A stretch of DNA of 64,000 bases from Lithospermum erythrorhizon (GCA_019722365.1 JADFUC010001469.1:1-64000); one strand, 5' to 3'; counted from the stretch's first letter, positions 23,837 to 36,054 are shown. Notes: generated from the letters alone by a model not told the origin. A program made the numbers and translations.

Positions 23837-25620
23837 TTAAGATACTTGTAGCAAAACATTTCTATGGCATTATTTATTCTTTCCCAAAGTAATATTATAT
23901 TCTTCAGGATTCCTGTGATTGATATTTTGTGGTAGGACACTTTGCTCCCCTAGGATCCTTGCATGATGTGTTAAAGATCAAAATATACTTGCTAGCAACA
24001 GTTGATCTATTTTCTAATAGTTGACTATTTTCATAAAGTTTTTTAAGTGAGCTCTTGATACCGGTATGACTGTTCTGATATTGTATTTTGTATGTAAAAT
24101 ATCCTATACGGTTGTTCATAAAGATGGAAAGTCGAGGTTATATATTTGAATAGATTACGGATACAATTGGTTGTTTATGAATTTGTTGGAGTAGATGAGT
24201 TATCATGGAGTATCTAGTGTTGAATGTTGATTGAGTTGAACTCTATGTATAAAGATTGCACAATTTTCATAATCATGATACAAATCATAAATGTTAACCA
24301 CTATCCACAATAACATTATACTGTTACTATGTCAAGGAAGACTTGTGGTATGGTATGGTGTTTTGTATCACGTATGTGCCCCCAGAACGTGTATTCATGG
24401 TGGATGTTCCTCCATCCTCCAATAGTTATCTAGGTGAATATGGTATGACAACCATACCCTAATGATTGAAGTAATGCATAAAACTATGTGTACTCTGGTT
24501 TCTGTAACACGAGACAGGAGTTGAGCAAGCTGTTTTTCAGTTGTCTAATTTTGAGGATAAAAGTGATTAGAATTCAAACTTCGCTGCTTCATTATTTTCT
24601 TTTTGTTTTGATTAACTGCATTCCTTCTTCCATGGCCATTTCTTCCTAAACTTTGAAGACCTCTTAGGTGTTACTGTTATCTGTTTAAATATTAAATAAA
24701 GTAATGTCTTTCGGGTTCACCTTTCACCGTTTCCCAATTCTTTCTGTACATTATGATGCATAAGATGTACAGTATCCATTTTACTTGAACAATTGTGAAA
24801 AGGGAATATTTTCTGCAGATTATTGTTATGTTTGGCTTCAAAACATGCTTTTGCACCTGAAGGTACTATTATATGTGATGGTGATTTTAAAACTGTTCTC
24901 GTGCAGATATCACTCTTATCGCAGAGAAAGTGGATAATCTTTTTTTGCAATGGCTAGCATGAAGATGGGATGAATAATTTTAGTAATGTAAGACGCAAAT
25001 GTTTTCTGCACCTTGTTCAACTATCTGTGATCTATAATCTGCAGTTGTAAGGACTTCTGAAATTGTTTCAAGTATTCTCTATTCTTATATTACTTTAAGG
25101 ATTTGATACAATAGAGCAAACAGTGGTTTCAGGCTAGGTCTTGGTATTGCGAGCAAGTCTTGTTATCTTGGACTCTTGGTAATGCATCTTGGCCTATGTG
25201 TGTGTCGCAATTTCCAAATAAAGTACTCCAAACTCAAAATACAAAGAAAAGGAACATGCTAAATTAACGCCAACCCTCGTAGTCTCGTACTAAATAAATT
25301 AAGATAAATACAAGTTACACTTGCAGGTTGTTCCTATAAGTAATTATAATTGATATCCCTCTGACCCGGCTTGATCAAATTCACAAACTAGTATCAACTA
25401 AGATGACAAGTTTTATTTTGAAATATGGAGAAAAAAGTGAAACAATGTAATTTTATTGCACTGCATATTATGCATAATATCTCATACAAAACCACCACAT
25501 TAGACCTCTTACATTGCTTCCTGCATTACACACATGACACCAACATCTTTCCTGTAAAATTAGAATTCGAGTAGAAAAGTAAATAACAAGCAGGAACAGG
25601 ATAGCTCGATTCTGCGAGCT
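23837..25620. other. Intergenic spacer, includes 3' flank of the mL40-like gene
   Basis: No gene, RNA or clear repeat seen on either strand. The first ~250 bp are probably 3' UTR of the mL40-like gene; the last ~100 bp before 25621 are probably 3' UTR of eIF1A. Confidence 0.5.
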
Positions 25621-26641
25621 CTAAATCTTGTCAATGTCTTCATCTTCAAATTCAATGTAGTCGTCCCCGGCTTCATTATCCTCCTCGTCAAGTCCTCCAG
25701 CGATACCCTCATTGAGCCTCATGCTATCCGGCAATTCACCATAAGCTTTCAGTAGTCTAGCTTCATCAGGCATGTACTTCAAGATGACATCGGCCTTATC
25801 ATCCTGATGGCACAACATAATAAAGATGTCTAAAGAAATGTATAGAGACCGGATTGAATGCACATGAACAGGCAAAATCACAACTCCAACACCACATTAA
25901 CTCATTTCACATCAAGGTCAAATGATATGCGAACAAGCATCAGGAGGAAGGGCACGGGAACAAAAATGACATCTAACACATATACCAAGCTCAAAAACAC
26001 TTCACATCACAAAATCAATTGAAAATCAAATCTTTTCAATAAGGTTATGAGTTCATTTCGAACTATATTGGACCAAAACTAGAATCCAACCTTTCGAGCC
26101 CAATCGAGCTTAACATCCAAAATACTCAATTCCACCTACCATACTGAAACCAAACTCATCTAACCCACCCACATACCAAGCGCAAAATCACTTCACATCA
26201 CAAAACCAATCAAACATCCAATCTTTCCAATAAAAAAATACCCAACATCACAAAATCAATTAAAAATCAAATCTTTCCAATAAATAAAAACCCAACATCA
26301 TAAAACCAATTAAAAAAAAGAAACAGCACCCAACATGATAAAATCAATTAAAAATGATAATATTTCCGATAAAAAAAGGTTCTGACCTGATAATCACGAA
26401 GACCAACAAGAACAATATCCCCAGCAGCAATCCAAACTTTCTTATGCATCTTCCCCCTAATATGACAAAGCCTTTTAGTCCCATCAATACACATGGATTC
26501 ACATCTACCATTACCCAACATACGAAGAACTTGAGCATATTCTTGCCCATCTTCTTTGAATACTAACTCACGCTTCTCATCATCTGCTTCGTTTTTTCCC
26601 CTCTTACGATTCTTACCTCCCTTTCCCTTGTTCTTTGGCAT
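25621..26641 (-). CDS. Translation initiation factor eIF1A
   Basis: Complete eIF1A, the small factor that binds the 40S A site and, with eIF1, promotes scanning and start-codon selection. Two exons: 26641-26387 (residues 1-85, [18 protein letters not shown] basic tail, then the OB fold with [20 protein letters not shown] and [18 protein letters not shown]) and 25803-25621 (residues 86-145, [18 protein letters not shown] then the acidic C-terminal tail ending [10 protein letters not shown]). The intron is in phase 0 with a normal GT-AG. Length 145 aa is the usual size for plants. All hallmark segments are present and no damage is seen. The intron contains a minisatellite. It is divergent from nothing close: the POB1-like gene lies 1.5 kb upstream on the same strand. 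Confidence 0.97.
26003..26375. repeat. Diverged minisatellite in the eIF1A intron
   Basis: The unit 'cccaacatcacaaaatcaattaaaaatcaaatctttccaataaa' of roughly 55-60 bp recurs about five to six times, close to the splice donor side of the intron. The spacing is irregular (the first copy near 26003 is separate from the cluster at 26195-26370). Confidence 0.7.
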
Positions 26642-28125
26642 GCTTTAGGATTGGTGGGCGGGAAATTGAAATTAAGGATTTTGTAGTCAAATGGTATAAG
26701 CCCCTAGAATCTATAGGTTTAGTCCTCTTTCTTCTTTTTATGCTTTGGTGTTTTTCCCAAACGAAATATGAATTAATGGTAGTATTATTAGATTATTTAA
26801 TTATCTCGAAAATTTATGATATTTATTCGATTTTTATATTAATTTGAACTTAAAATGAATTTAATTTATATTATGAAAAAACTCCATTATATTCGGAATG
26901 AAGAGAGAGTATTAATTAATTTAGGTATGAGATGTACTAAGTCGAAAGTTGAATGTATTATAATTGCCAGTCAATTTAAATATTCGAAAAGCCAAAATTT
27001 GTATAATGAAAAATAGGAAAATTTTCATCACGCTAATAAATATGATCTTCTACCCTCAAAAAATTATCGGTTTTAATTTTCAATAATCAAATAACAAATT
27101 TTATATACTCCGTATTAAATAATACTGATAATTTTTATATGAATCAAAATTATCACATTAGCATTAAAGCACATTAAAAATATAACAGTTTATTTTTAGT
27201 GCATGATGGAGTTCAAACTTTTAAAATTGAACAATCAAAATTCAAACTAATTAATAGTTTTGATATGTAAGGACTATTCACATTTATTTTTAATAATATA
27301 ATGAAAAGGCTATTTTAAGGCCAAAACTTACACTGAAACATCACTTCATTTGAAATAAATGAAGTAATAAAAAGCACTCCTACATTAACTGGAGATCCAT
27401 TTATGTGCTTACAAAATAAATATAAAGAGGAAATTTACAAAGGATAGAAGGATCAATTTGCGGTATTCCAGATAATGCAACCAAAATATAAATAAAATAT
27501 AAAAAATAAATCACCAATATTCGAAAAATAAAATAATGGATGTAAAATAAAAGGAAACTGAACAATGCAGTTACAATCTTTTTGGCATGAAACTCTTCGA
27601 GAAAACTCATGAACGTAATTCACAACTGCTCCTAATTAAAATATGAATTTTTGCTTCTTTTTAAATTTAAAAAAGGAACCGTGCATATATGTTCCTGTTT
27701 TATTAGGACGGTTGGATCAAAAACCTTACTTAAATAAAACATCGTACTATCCAGAATGGTATAAGCAGGTTGCTTACTATAATTAAGAACTCCATCAACT
27801 GTAGTTAGATTCACCTCTAGCAATTTTGAAGCCACAAATAAAATTCTCACTTCCCCTCCATAAAAAACATATCCCAACTCTTAAAAATCTATCCTGACAT
27901 CCCTTAACATTGAAGCAACTGAGACAATGAAATGTGAATATACCCACTCTATCAAATCAATTATTCCAAGATAAAGGATTGATGATCAACATCACCTTAT
28001 GTTCAGACAATTAGCTCATCACAATACACATAAGTACACACCAGCTAATAATCCTTCAAGATTTAACATACATGACATCTAAAGTCAAAAACACTTTTGT
28101 GCTTGGTCCAATAAAGCTAGATGAT
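26642..28125. other. AT-rich spacer between eIF1A and POB1-like gene
   Basis: Contains the eIF1A promoter on its left side and the POB1-like 3' UTR on its right. No further gene seen. 'ggaatgaagagagagta' near 26897 resembles one end of a Stowaway-type MITE, but its partner end was not found. Confidence 0.45.
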
Positions 28126-31100
28126 TTAGCGCTTGATGGTAAGCTCAGCTCTCAGATGAAGAGTGTCGTTGATGAAATATTGACTATCGTCGGCCATGAA
28201 CGACGCCCATGATATCCCAAATAAGTTACGATAACCGACAGCTTTCCCGCCTGTAAATGTATAGTTGCCTTTGTATTTTGTGACAAACTCCTCTGATGGT
28301 TTTGATCTTGCCGCGAACTCGTAATCAACAGCGAATGAGACTGAACCCTTTTCCTGCATGCCTAGAAAGAGGCCGAAACAATGGAAAGAGCTTTGTTGAT
28401 CCATGTTGCAATGTGCTGAAAGGAAGAAACCTTGACCACCCAAATGGAAAGCCTGGGAATAAACCCTCCCAGAAGGAAACAGACTCAAACACTCGTCCTT
28501 CTTGAGGTCCAGGTACACGACGCATTGGGGACGTGGGAGTTCGAACTCAAGAACCTTGACAGGCCGATACTTGTAGGCTCGTTCCACAAAACGACGAGAT
28601 GAGGTTGCATCATCTGCCGCCTGGATTCGTTGCCGATGTGGGACTTCTGACTTGAAGAAGAGAGCCTCAAGTACTACCTTCGTTGCAAGCTCATTATTGA
28701 AGTCATTGCAGGTCAAGACCTTCCTCAGCTTTCGGCAGCTCATCAAAGGAAAGCGAATATAACGAGCAAGACGTGAACCAAGGATTTCTTGCCTCTCTTC
28801 CAGCTTTGGATAATGTGTTCTTGCCCACTTCAGAACAAAGTCATAAACTGCATCTTCAGATGCAACCTGAAGGTCATCACTAGCAAGAATGGCTTCAACT
28901 CCAGCAAGCGGCAAAGCCATTACCTCATTTTGAAACCTGTAGATTGTTGCAGTCAGCTATATACTATTATCTGATGCTTCAGGAAAACAAAAGTTGTGTG
29001 CTTAAAATTAAAAAACTAACAGATGAGAACATTGCACTTATGTTATCTTACTTGGTTAAGTCTTTATAACGGGCAGCAAGGAACTGCTTTGCAGCATCAG
29101 TCAATGGTTGAACTGCCTCAGCCATTAGAACACTGCATGGGAGGTCTAAATACAACAATGCTGACTCAGGAGTCATAGGCAGATTACGCAAAAGGCGGCT
29201 GCAATACCTCATACATGAAGCAACTTCAAATTTGTCAGCAGCCATCAACACGTCTAGCAGGGCTGGAGCTGAATTTGTCGATAGTGTATTGCTGTACATA
29301 AAATTTAAGAGCTCCATGAGCGCAGTTTCCTCTGTTGCACAAGAAGACAAGAAGAAATCGCATTATCATCAGTGGTTGGACTTCCACTCATTACTGAAAA
29401 AAATGTTTCTGTTAAGAAGCAGTGGGAGATAATGAATTAGAACATGCGTAGTATTTTGTTTTACTTCTTGTAAATGGGAGGAAGTAATTCCAGTAAGATA
29501 CACAGTAGCAAGAAGTTCAAAAGATATCACATACCAGAAGCATTTATCCTTAAGGTAACGAGCCTTTGCTCAGACTCCAGCATCCCGTTTGAGAAGAGCT
29601 GGATATATCCGAAATACAAAAAAGTTAGGCAGAGCTACAGCTACAATAGAAAATCAAGCATATTCTAACAAGAAGATACCTTGTAAAAGAAGGGACTCTT
29701 TGCTGCTAATATAGGAGAGCTAATGTGCAATGTTTTGACTTGTAGGATATTTGAACCATCCATGTCCCAATTCACATCATCACTATTGGCATCTTCATCT
29801 CCTGCAGCGAAATATGCAATATTAGTCCAATAAATGACCAACTGCTTCAGCAATAGAAACAGTTAAAAAGGGTTGTAAAATGGTTCAATACTCAAGCACA
29901 AACAACTTCAACAAAATAAGCATTAATAGATCGCTTCTCCAAACCACCTGACATTGCATCTTCAAGCATCGCCACTTCTTCCTCATCTTGGTTCGAACAG
30001 CCCCCATCATCCGCATCAAGCTGATCACAGTGCAGATCTTGTTCCTCAGGGTGTATGGCAAGACTGAGATCTAAAGCTGCCAAAGAGTGGCACAAGTCTG
30101 GTTAAAACCAGCACGAAAGCATAGCATAACATGAAATAATGTAAGTAGAGCAAAGTGAACCCTCAAATACAACATGATTCAGCTAGACGAATAACATTAA
30201 GAAGTTGAAAGAGGAACTAGTAGGTAGATGTCGCATAAACTGGGCAGATTTTCTTTCACTATCACTTCAGCCAAAAAACAAGGGTTAATTTTACAACCCA
30301 TCAAACAAAAGAAATAAGCTGTAAAAAGGACCGATTGGTGATGTATAGCTTAACTATTAACAACGTAGTGCTACTCAAAAGAACATCGTTGAGCTCTTAC
30401 TACTAAGATTTCACGAATCACCCATGTCGAATAAACAGACGAATCACCCATGTCGAATAAACAGACGAGTATCAGAAAATAAATCAGAAAAATTGAAACT
30501 TTTTCACTCATGTGCCAGAAGATTTGCTACCTACAACAATTGCTAAACCCTTTATCCAGAAATTTAACAATTTCAAGCAACATATCCCAGACAGTTTACC
30601 AATCAATACCCTTTTTCACTTCCTTATTACACAAAATTACTCACAAAGATCGAATCTTTGTTAACAAACATTCGAAAAAGTTGCAACCTGCAGCAATTCT
30701 TAAACCCTTTATCCACAATTCAACAACTTCAAACAATCTATTCCTGATGTTGATCAATCAATACCAATTTTCTCTTACTACACAAACTAAAACACTAAAA
30801 ATCAACTCCCTTTGCACTAATGGACCAGAAAATTTGCTACCTACAACAATTATTAAACCCCTTAACCACAAATTATACAAATCCAAACAATTTATTCCTG
30901 ACAGTCGACCAATCAATACCATTTTGCACTTACTACACAAAATAAAACACAAATATCGACTCTTTTTTCACTAACGCACCACAAATTTTGCTAAATACAT
31001 CACTTCTTACACCCTTTATCCAAAATTTGAAAAATCTCAAACAACTTATTCCTCACTGTTGACCAGTCAACACCTAGCAAACCAAAACCAATCTTCAAAA

Positions 31101-31782
31101 ATTAACAAATTCAGCTAAAAAGCAAACAATTGATTAATCCTCTAAATTGATAAATTTCAGCTAAAAACCAAACCATTAATTAATACTCTAAATTAACAAA
31201 TTCAGCTAAAAACCAAACAATTGATTAATCCTCTAAATTGATAAATTTCAGCTAAAAACCAAACAATTAATTAATACTCTAAATCAACAAATTCAGCTAA
31301 AAACCAAACAATTGATTAATCTACTAAATCAACAAATTCAAACAACTTATTCATCACTGTTGACCAGTCAACACCTAACAAACAAATAAACAATATTCAA
31401 AATCAACAAATTAACCCAAAAAATTATTTCAAACAACTTATTCCTCACCGTTGACCAGTCAACACCTAGCAAACAAACAATAAAAAATCTCAAAAATCAA
31501 CAAATTAAACCAAAAAACCGAACCAGTCTTATTCTTAATATCTTCACGACGACGCTTTCGATGGCGAGCCCAATCAGCAAGACTCAAGCTCCCATCCAAA
31601 TCGGGTCGGGTTTCGGGCGGGTCGGACATGATCTCAATTTTCAAAACCCGATCGGAGAAATTGCTGTCGTTGAAAGCGAAGGCGAAATCGGGGCCCCGAG
31701 TGGAGGCAGTGGGTGAGTAATCCGGGTCCATAGCTGAAGCTATAACCGGGTCGAATAAATCCAGATTTTTGTCTTTCATCAT
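28126..31782 (-). CDS. BTB/POZ-BACK protein, POB1/LRB family
   Basis: Substrate adaptor for a CUL3 ubiquitin ligase of the LIGHT-RESPONSE BTB (LRB/POB1) family, which in Arabidopsis targets phytochrome-PIF3 complexes. Six exons keep frame: 31782-31524 ([15 protein letters not shown]; nuclear-type basic stretch RHRKRRR), 30076-29948 (acidic linker), 29801-29680 (start of [23 protein letters not shown]), 29598-29535 ([21 protein letters not shown]), 29331-29052 ([34 protein letters not shown]), 28936-28126 (BACK domain and the conserved C-terminal domain, [36 protein letters not shown], ending LRAELTIKR). Total 554 aa, close to the family's ~560. No breaks. The first intron (1.4 kb) is filled with tandem repeats. 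Family certain; which paralogue is not. Confidence 0.95.
30513..31110. repeat. Four-copy ~153-bp tandem repeat in POB1-like intron 1
   Basis: Units begin near 30513, 30666, 30822 and 30976 and share 'ttgctacctacaacaatt.ttaaaccctttatccac', then 'caaacaatttattcctgac.gttgaccaatcaatacc' and 'cacttactacacaaaat'. Copies differ by substitutions and small indels. Confidence 0.8.
31100..31480. repeat. Second tandem repeat cluster in POB1-like intron 1
   Basis: A 35-36-bp motif 'aaattcagctaaaaaccaaacaattgattaatcctct' is repeated five to six times between 31105 and 31330. It is flanked by three copies of 'gttgaccagtcaacacctagcaaac' (about 31058, 31360, 31450). The whole lies just inside the splice donor at 31524. 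Confidence 0.75.
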
Positions 31783-32043
31783 TTAATATAGATAATAATA
31801 TTTCAGCTATTCAAACTCGGATGTTCATAAACCCGAGCTACCAAATTTGTTTTTGGAGAACACTGAAATAACAAGATGTTTTTAATAAAGGAGATAAATA
31901 TTGTGTGCACCAATTTCAATGACATAATTTATGAGATTTTATGTTCGTTTCATTTTAGTTGAATTTTTCATTTTGATAATATTTTTCGATTTTTTATTTA
32001 TTTTTGAATGAAAATAATGATTACCTAGTCGTAAAAAATTACT
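31783..32043. promoter_or_regulatory. Probable promoter side of the POB1-like gene
   Basis: Immediately upstream of the POB1-like start on the minus strand; AT-rich, no clear element singled out. The region to 33050 beyond the MITE shows no gene. Confidence 0.3.
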
Positions 32044-32286
32044 AGTCGTAAAAAATTACTATATACAGTCGACGAGATATTTATGACCAAATCGCCCTTC
32101 ATATTTTTACATTCCTAAAATTTTAATCACATTTTGAAGCATCTATAGTTTATTTCAATTAACTATGAATAATAAAATTATTGTTAATAATTCTCTATTT
32201 TCGTAATTATATATTATGTTAAAAAATATGAAGGATAATTATGTCTTTATTAACACTTCGACTGCGTGTAGAATTTTTTTACGACT
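32044..32286. mobile_element. MITE-like inverted-repeat element (~243 bp)
   Basis: The left arm AGTCGTAAAAAATTACTATA continues through 'cagtcgacgag' to 'cccttcatatttt', and the reverse complement of the right arm (ending 32286) reads AGTCGTAAAAAAATTCTACA through 'cgcagtcgaag' to 'tccttcatatttt'. The imperfect inverted repeat spans about 65 bp per side. A second short copy of the end (agtcgtaaaaaattact) lies just outside at 32027. The target duplication is probably TA but not certain. Confidence 0.65.
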
Positions 32287-33050
32287 ATATATAGCAGCAC
32301 CCATTCATAAATTATAGAATTAATATATACTGAGTTTATTGTACACATGAACAACGGATACTTTCACATCAATTGAAGTTAAATACTTCACAACTCATAT
32401 CTATCAAAAATAAATTATAGTACATATTAAATACAAGTTATTCCTACTAAAGCTATATAATACGTTTGTTGTATTTGATGATATGTATTTTCATCTTGAA
32501 GTATATATCGGTGTTGATGAATAAATAACATTTGTAAAGTAACCATGAATTGGTGAATGACGTACAAGTTGATCTTAGAAGAATCTTCACTTTTATTTGT
32601 TAATACATTGGTTAAGTTTCATTGAGTGCTTGAGGATGGAAGAGGCAATGAAGCTCAACGAAGGTCGTACATAAAGAAATTCACTAGTTTTGTCCAATTA
32701 AGGTCCCTAACTACTCCACACTCTCGATTTTTGGGTCGAGCCACAAAAAAAATTGATTGAATCAAAGGGATTCAACTGAACCACGTTGTTCGACGTAAGA
32801 CATTGTGTGGAACTATTTCAACAACTCTACGAATGAGATATCCATTCATGAAGATATACAAAAATGATGCATTGTATTAATAAATTTTGATTCTCAAAAC
32901 CTAAACGTCAAAATCATTTTATGGTAGATTTGTTCGGAGTAAAATTTAGTGTTTTAGGATTGGAGTAAAAATGCATTCCAAAGAGTGGAATTTAGAGTAA
33001 GGAAACACTTTTTTCAAAAAGTCAGAATATTAGAGTAAAAAACTAAATTA

Positions 33051-33107
33051 CGTTTGTCCGAAACTGGGTCGATTGCTTGGAAAGAAATTATATTAACCGT
33101 TGCACCC
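33051..33107 (-). pseudogene. tRNA-Gly(TCC) relic
   Basis: 'cgattgcttggaaagaaattatattaaccgttgcaccc' matches the anticodon arm and D-arm side of the intact tRNA-Gly at 33485-33556 with several substitutions, and the T-arm part has an ~10-nt deletion. The TCC anticodon remains readable but the fold is lost. Confidence 0.7.
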
Positions 33108-33147
33108 TAAGAGTAGGACTTCGAGTTTTACGGTACAAAAACAAATA

Positions 33148-33394
33148 CTCCCTACGTTCCTTTTTTGTTGTTTTCCTAACAATTTGTACATAGATTAAAG
33201 AAATAAAAAAATAGTTAAAATGTACATTAAAAATATAAAATGACAATTAATTGAAACTATATCATTGGTTTGTTAATAATTTAATAACAAAAAAGACATC
33301 AAAATCGAAGTATTACAATTTCTACGTTGTAAATACAACTAATTTGAAACAGCCTAATTGACGTAGAAAGACAATTAAATAGGAATGGAAGGAG
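33148..33394. mobile_element. Stowaway-like MITE (247 bp)
   Basis: Left end CTCCCTACGTTCCTTTTTTG and right end ...TTAAATAGGAATGGAAGGAG form terminal inverted repeats, flanked by TA (33146-33147 and 33395-33396). The start CTCCCT.CGTTCC is the classic Stowaway signature. Located between the tRNA-Gly relic and the intact tRNA-Gly. Confidence 0.8.
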
Positions 33395-33484
33395 TAGAAA
33401 TTAGAAAAGGTGTGTGTCAAGAGTCGAACATAGAGTACAAAAATGTGTTTGCGAGAAACCAAATGAAAGAATAAAAAACTAAAA

Positions 33485-33556
33485 TGCGTCTGCCGGGAGT
33501 CGAACCCGGGTCTATTGCTTGGAAGGCAATTATCCTAACCGTTGGACTACAAACGC
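33485..33556 (-). tRNA. trnG-UCC: tRNA-Gly (anticodon TCC)
   Basis: A 72-nt cloverleaf on the minus strand. The acceptor stem is GCGTTTG/CAGACGC with one T-G wobble, the discriminator is A. The D arm contains the A box (TAGTCCAACGGTTAGGATAA), the anticodon loop CTTCCAA holds TCC, and the T arm is CCCGGGTTCGACTCCCGG (B box GGTTCGACTCC). A T-run follows on the 3' side (minus) only weakly. Nuclear-type gene with no intron. Confidence 0.95.
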
Positions 33557-33627
33557 TTGATGCCTTCACATGTTGGTCTCTATTTATCAAACTACTAGAA
33601 GCTGTTGTAAAAACCAAATAAAAAAGA

Positions 33628-33679
33628 TGTCAAAAGTGGCATTTGAGTCTGGCGCCTTAGACCACTCGGCCATCCTCAC
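33628..33679 (-). pseudogene. tRNA-Leu(CAA) relic with internal deletion
   Basis: On the minus strand the front half GGATGGCCGAGTGGTCTAAG and on through GCGCCAGACTCAA (D arm and anticodon CAA) is nearly perfect, but it runs directly into a T-arm/acceptor remnant (atgccacttttgaca). The anticodon-loop 3' side, intron, variable arm and most of the T arm are deleted, so it is 52 nt long and non-functional. Confidence 0.8.
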
Positions 33680-34567
33680 TATGCTCCATTATATCAGAAA
33701 CTTTAATAATGTAAATCTATATTTAACCATGTGCATCCATGAACAAAAGAGACTCAGCCTACTTATTGCCAGATAAATATATGTGCAAAACACTGTTACA
33801 TCATATCCTTGCACATATCAAACAAGGTAGAAGCAATATCCAATCTGGCCTAGATGGAGTAATTATAAATTTATAACTACAATCATCCTAACAACGACGA
33901 AACCTAATGGCGCAGAGTCGGCTTCAAGTGCTCTAGTCCGTGAAATGTCTATATGCTCTCTTCATTCGTAGCAACTTTCGGAAACATTCGTAGGTCTCCA
34001 TAAAATATTACAAACTTGAGCTCCAGCGGATTCATTCAGGCTATGTGTTTACCCATTCTAACCACCTGCCTATGCCAAATTTATGATAATACTTTACTCC
34101 CGTATTATATATTGATAGTACTTATAATAGTTGTCAATTTAATAATAATATCTTATTTTTAGGTTCACTTGAATAGTAGTTATGGTAACATTATCACAGC
34201 AAAGGCATCTCATCTACAACCACATGTTGATCGAGAGATGGATAAGTAATGGTGTCCCACAAACATTATTTAATTAATTAAGGCAGGCATTCAATTCAAA
34301 TGAAAATTGTCAATATATGTGTCATAACTCATAAGTACAATCCAATTCATTCAGTAGAAACTTATTTAGTCAAATTACTCGTATGTCAAAATAAAGATAA
34401 ACGATACTCACATTCTTCTTGAAACTTGCTTGTAACAATTTTAAGTGATTGGATACTTAAAATAATAAATTATTTTTAGATTTATATTGCACACAAGTAA
34501 ATTCCCCATAGATAGAACACACCTATTTATGAAAATATTCATTGATATAGTATGACACATGACTCGC
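33680..34567. other. Spacer between tRNA cluster and LEA14
   Basis: Nothing recognised; right end is the probable 3' UTR of the LEA14 gene. Confidence 0.4.
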
Positions 34568-35831
34568 TTATTCTTTTTTAGACATGAACATATCACGCCA
34601 AGTGGGTAGCTTCATCTCGCCTTTCTGGTTTACAGGGATGGTAACATTTCCAATTAACGGGAGATCAACCACGAGCTTAATCTCGAGATCATAATCAATG
34701 TCCCAATCTCCAGTAATATCCTTAATCAAGCTCACCAAAACACTGTGTGGCACTTCCACATGAACTTCCAACGTTGTGGTGTCATTTCCCTTCAGTGAAC
34801 CTGGATCAGGAATCTTGCCCGATCCAATTATCCTAATTGTGTATCAAATCATCATGAGTAATTGAATTATATTTAACTAACTTGATACATACAAGTGGAG
34901 AGGCAACCAATTTGATCGATATAAGTACTGGTTATTCACAAAATAAAACCTATCTAGCTACGTAGAAGTTAGAAGGGTAAAAAAATATACGGACTATATT
35001 TTTAAATTTAAATAAAATCGTTATATTTCCAAAATTTTAGCATGGTCGAAGCCCGCATCCACAACACTACCACTTCTCGAATATATTAATAAGATTTGAT
35101 TTTTATACTTCATCAATAATCAAACTCTATTTTTGATGTTCATATCCTTGATATTTAAGGATGTAAAATTATATGTAACTTCCCACAAATTAGTGTAAGA
35201 GATGAAAATAAGAAATTGAAGTATGACTATAAATGATTGGAATGCAAAAATCATTAGTCATAGTAATTTACAAAAGAAAAAAAAATATTTGTTTAATCTT
35301 TCAACATTAAAATCTAATAATCTTACTTCCACAAGTCAACTAACTAGCTAGTTTTATCTTGAAAAATCAGGGTTAACGAATAACACCTCTATATTTGATT
35401 TTCTACTCAACCAACAATCACCTAGCAAAAAAAACAACCAGTTCGAGATCGAGTCTTTGTAATGAAGATGACAGATTTGTAAACAAAAATTCTACATTTA
35501 TATATCAAAAATTTATTATTACAAAGATCTATTTGAACAAGATTAACTAGACTTGAATATAAAAAATGAACTTATTAATCGAATCTCTCAATTAAATTGA
35601 AATAGATGCGGAATACGAACATCCAAACCTGGTGGCACTCTTTAGCACGTAGTGGACATCACATATGGGGATTGAAACGATGTAGGGGTTTTTAACTGCG
35701 ATGATAGCCAGATATGAAATTCCGGCACGGCTAACATCTTTAAGATCGACGTCGGTCACGGAAGCCTCCGGTTTTGGCATCTCCGCCACCTTGTCCGCCA
35801 TAAAATCTTTCATCTTGTCTACCAAATTCAT
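34568..35831 (-). CDS. LEA14-like desiccation-protectant protein (LEA_2)
   Basis: Late-embryogenesis-abundant group 2 (LEA14) protein, a cytosolic beta-sandwich protein (WHy domain) linked with drought and cold tolerance. Two exons: 35831-35629 (MNLVDKMKDFMADKVAEMPK, PEASVTDVDLKDVSRAGISY, VKNPYIVSIPICDVHYVLKS) and 34832-34568 (IIGSGKIPDPGSLKGNDTTT, VLVSLIKDITGDWDIDYDLE, IGNVTIPVNQKGEMKLPTWR, ending FMSKKE). The splice splits an Arg codon (AG|G) with normal GT-AG. The total is 155 aa, as in other plants (~151), and all the signature blocks are intact. The start was chosen at 35831 because it aligns with the family N-terminus; the open frame further upstream is not family sequence. The intron (~0.8 kb) holds nothing else seen. 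Stress regulation is expected from the family but no element was identified. Confidence 0.95.
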
Positions 35832-36054
35832 TCTTCCACTTAGTAAAAAAAGAACAAGTTCAGAACAAAATATTTGACAATCGAAGAATGGGTATATATG
35901 ACTATTTATTATAGACGATAAGATTAATGTGATTAGGTGGTCTTTATTGTGGAATACAATGATATTTTTGTAAAAAATGAGCGGCTTACGCTTATCACGT
36001 ACTTGAGCCCACACCTAACTCTTATCATGTGACTTCGAATATACCATAACTAAA

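Noticed and set aside
26635..26847. 70-codon frame starting opposite the eIF1A start
   Set aside because: It begins on top of the eIF1A start codon on the other strand, has no homology and lies in its promoter.
27632..27877. 81-codon minus-strand frame downstream of the POB1-like gene
   Set aside because: No domain and inside a probable 3' UTR/spacer.
30510..30974. 154-codon plus-strand frame
   Set aside because: It lies in the POB1-like intron and is made of the tandem repeat, so it is a repeat artefact.
33400..33450. A third tRNA relic ('tgtcaagagtcgaacatag')
   Set aside because: Only a short T-arm-like stretch; too little to support.
35592..36014. Long N-terminal extension of LEA14
   Set aside because: The open frame above 35831 is not family sequence; LEA14 begins at the Met at 35831.
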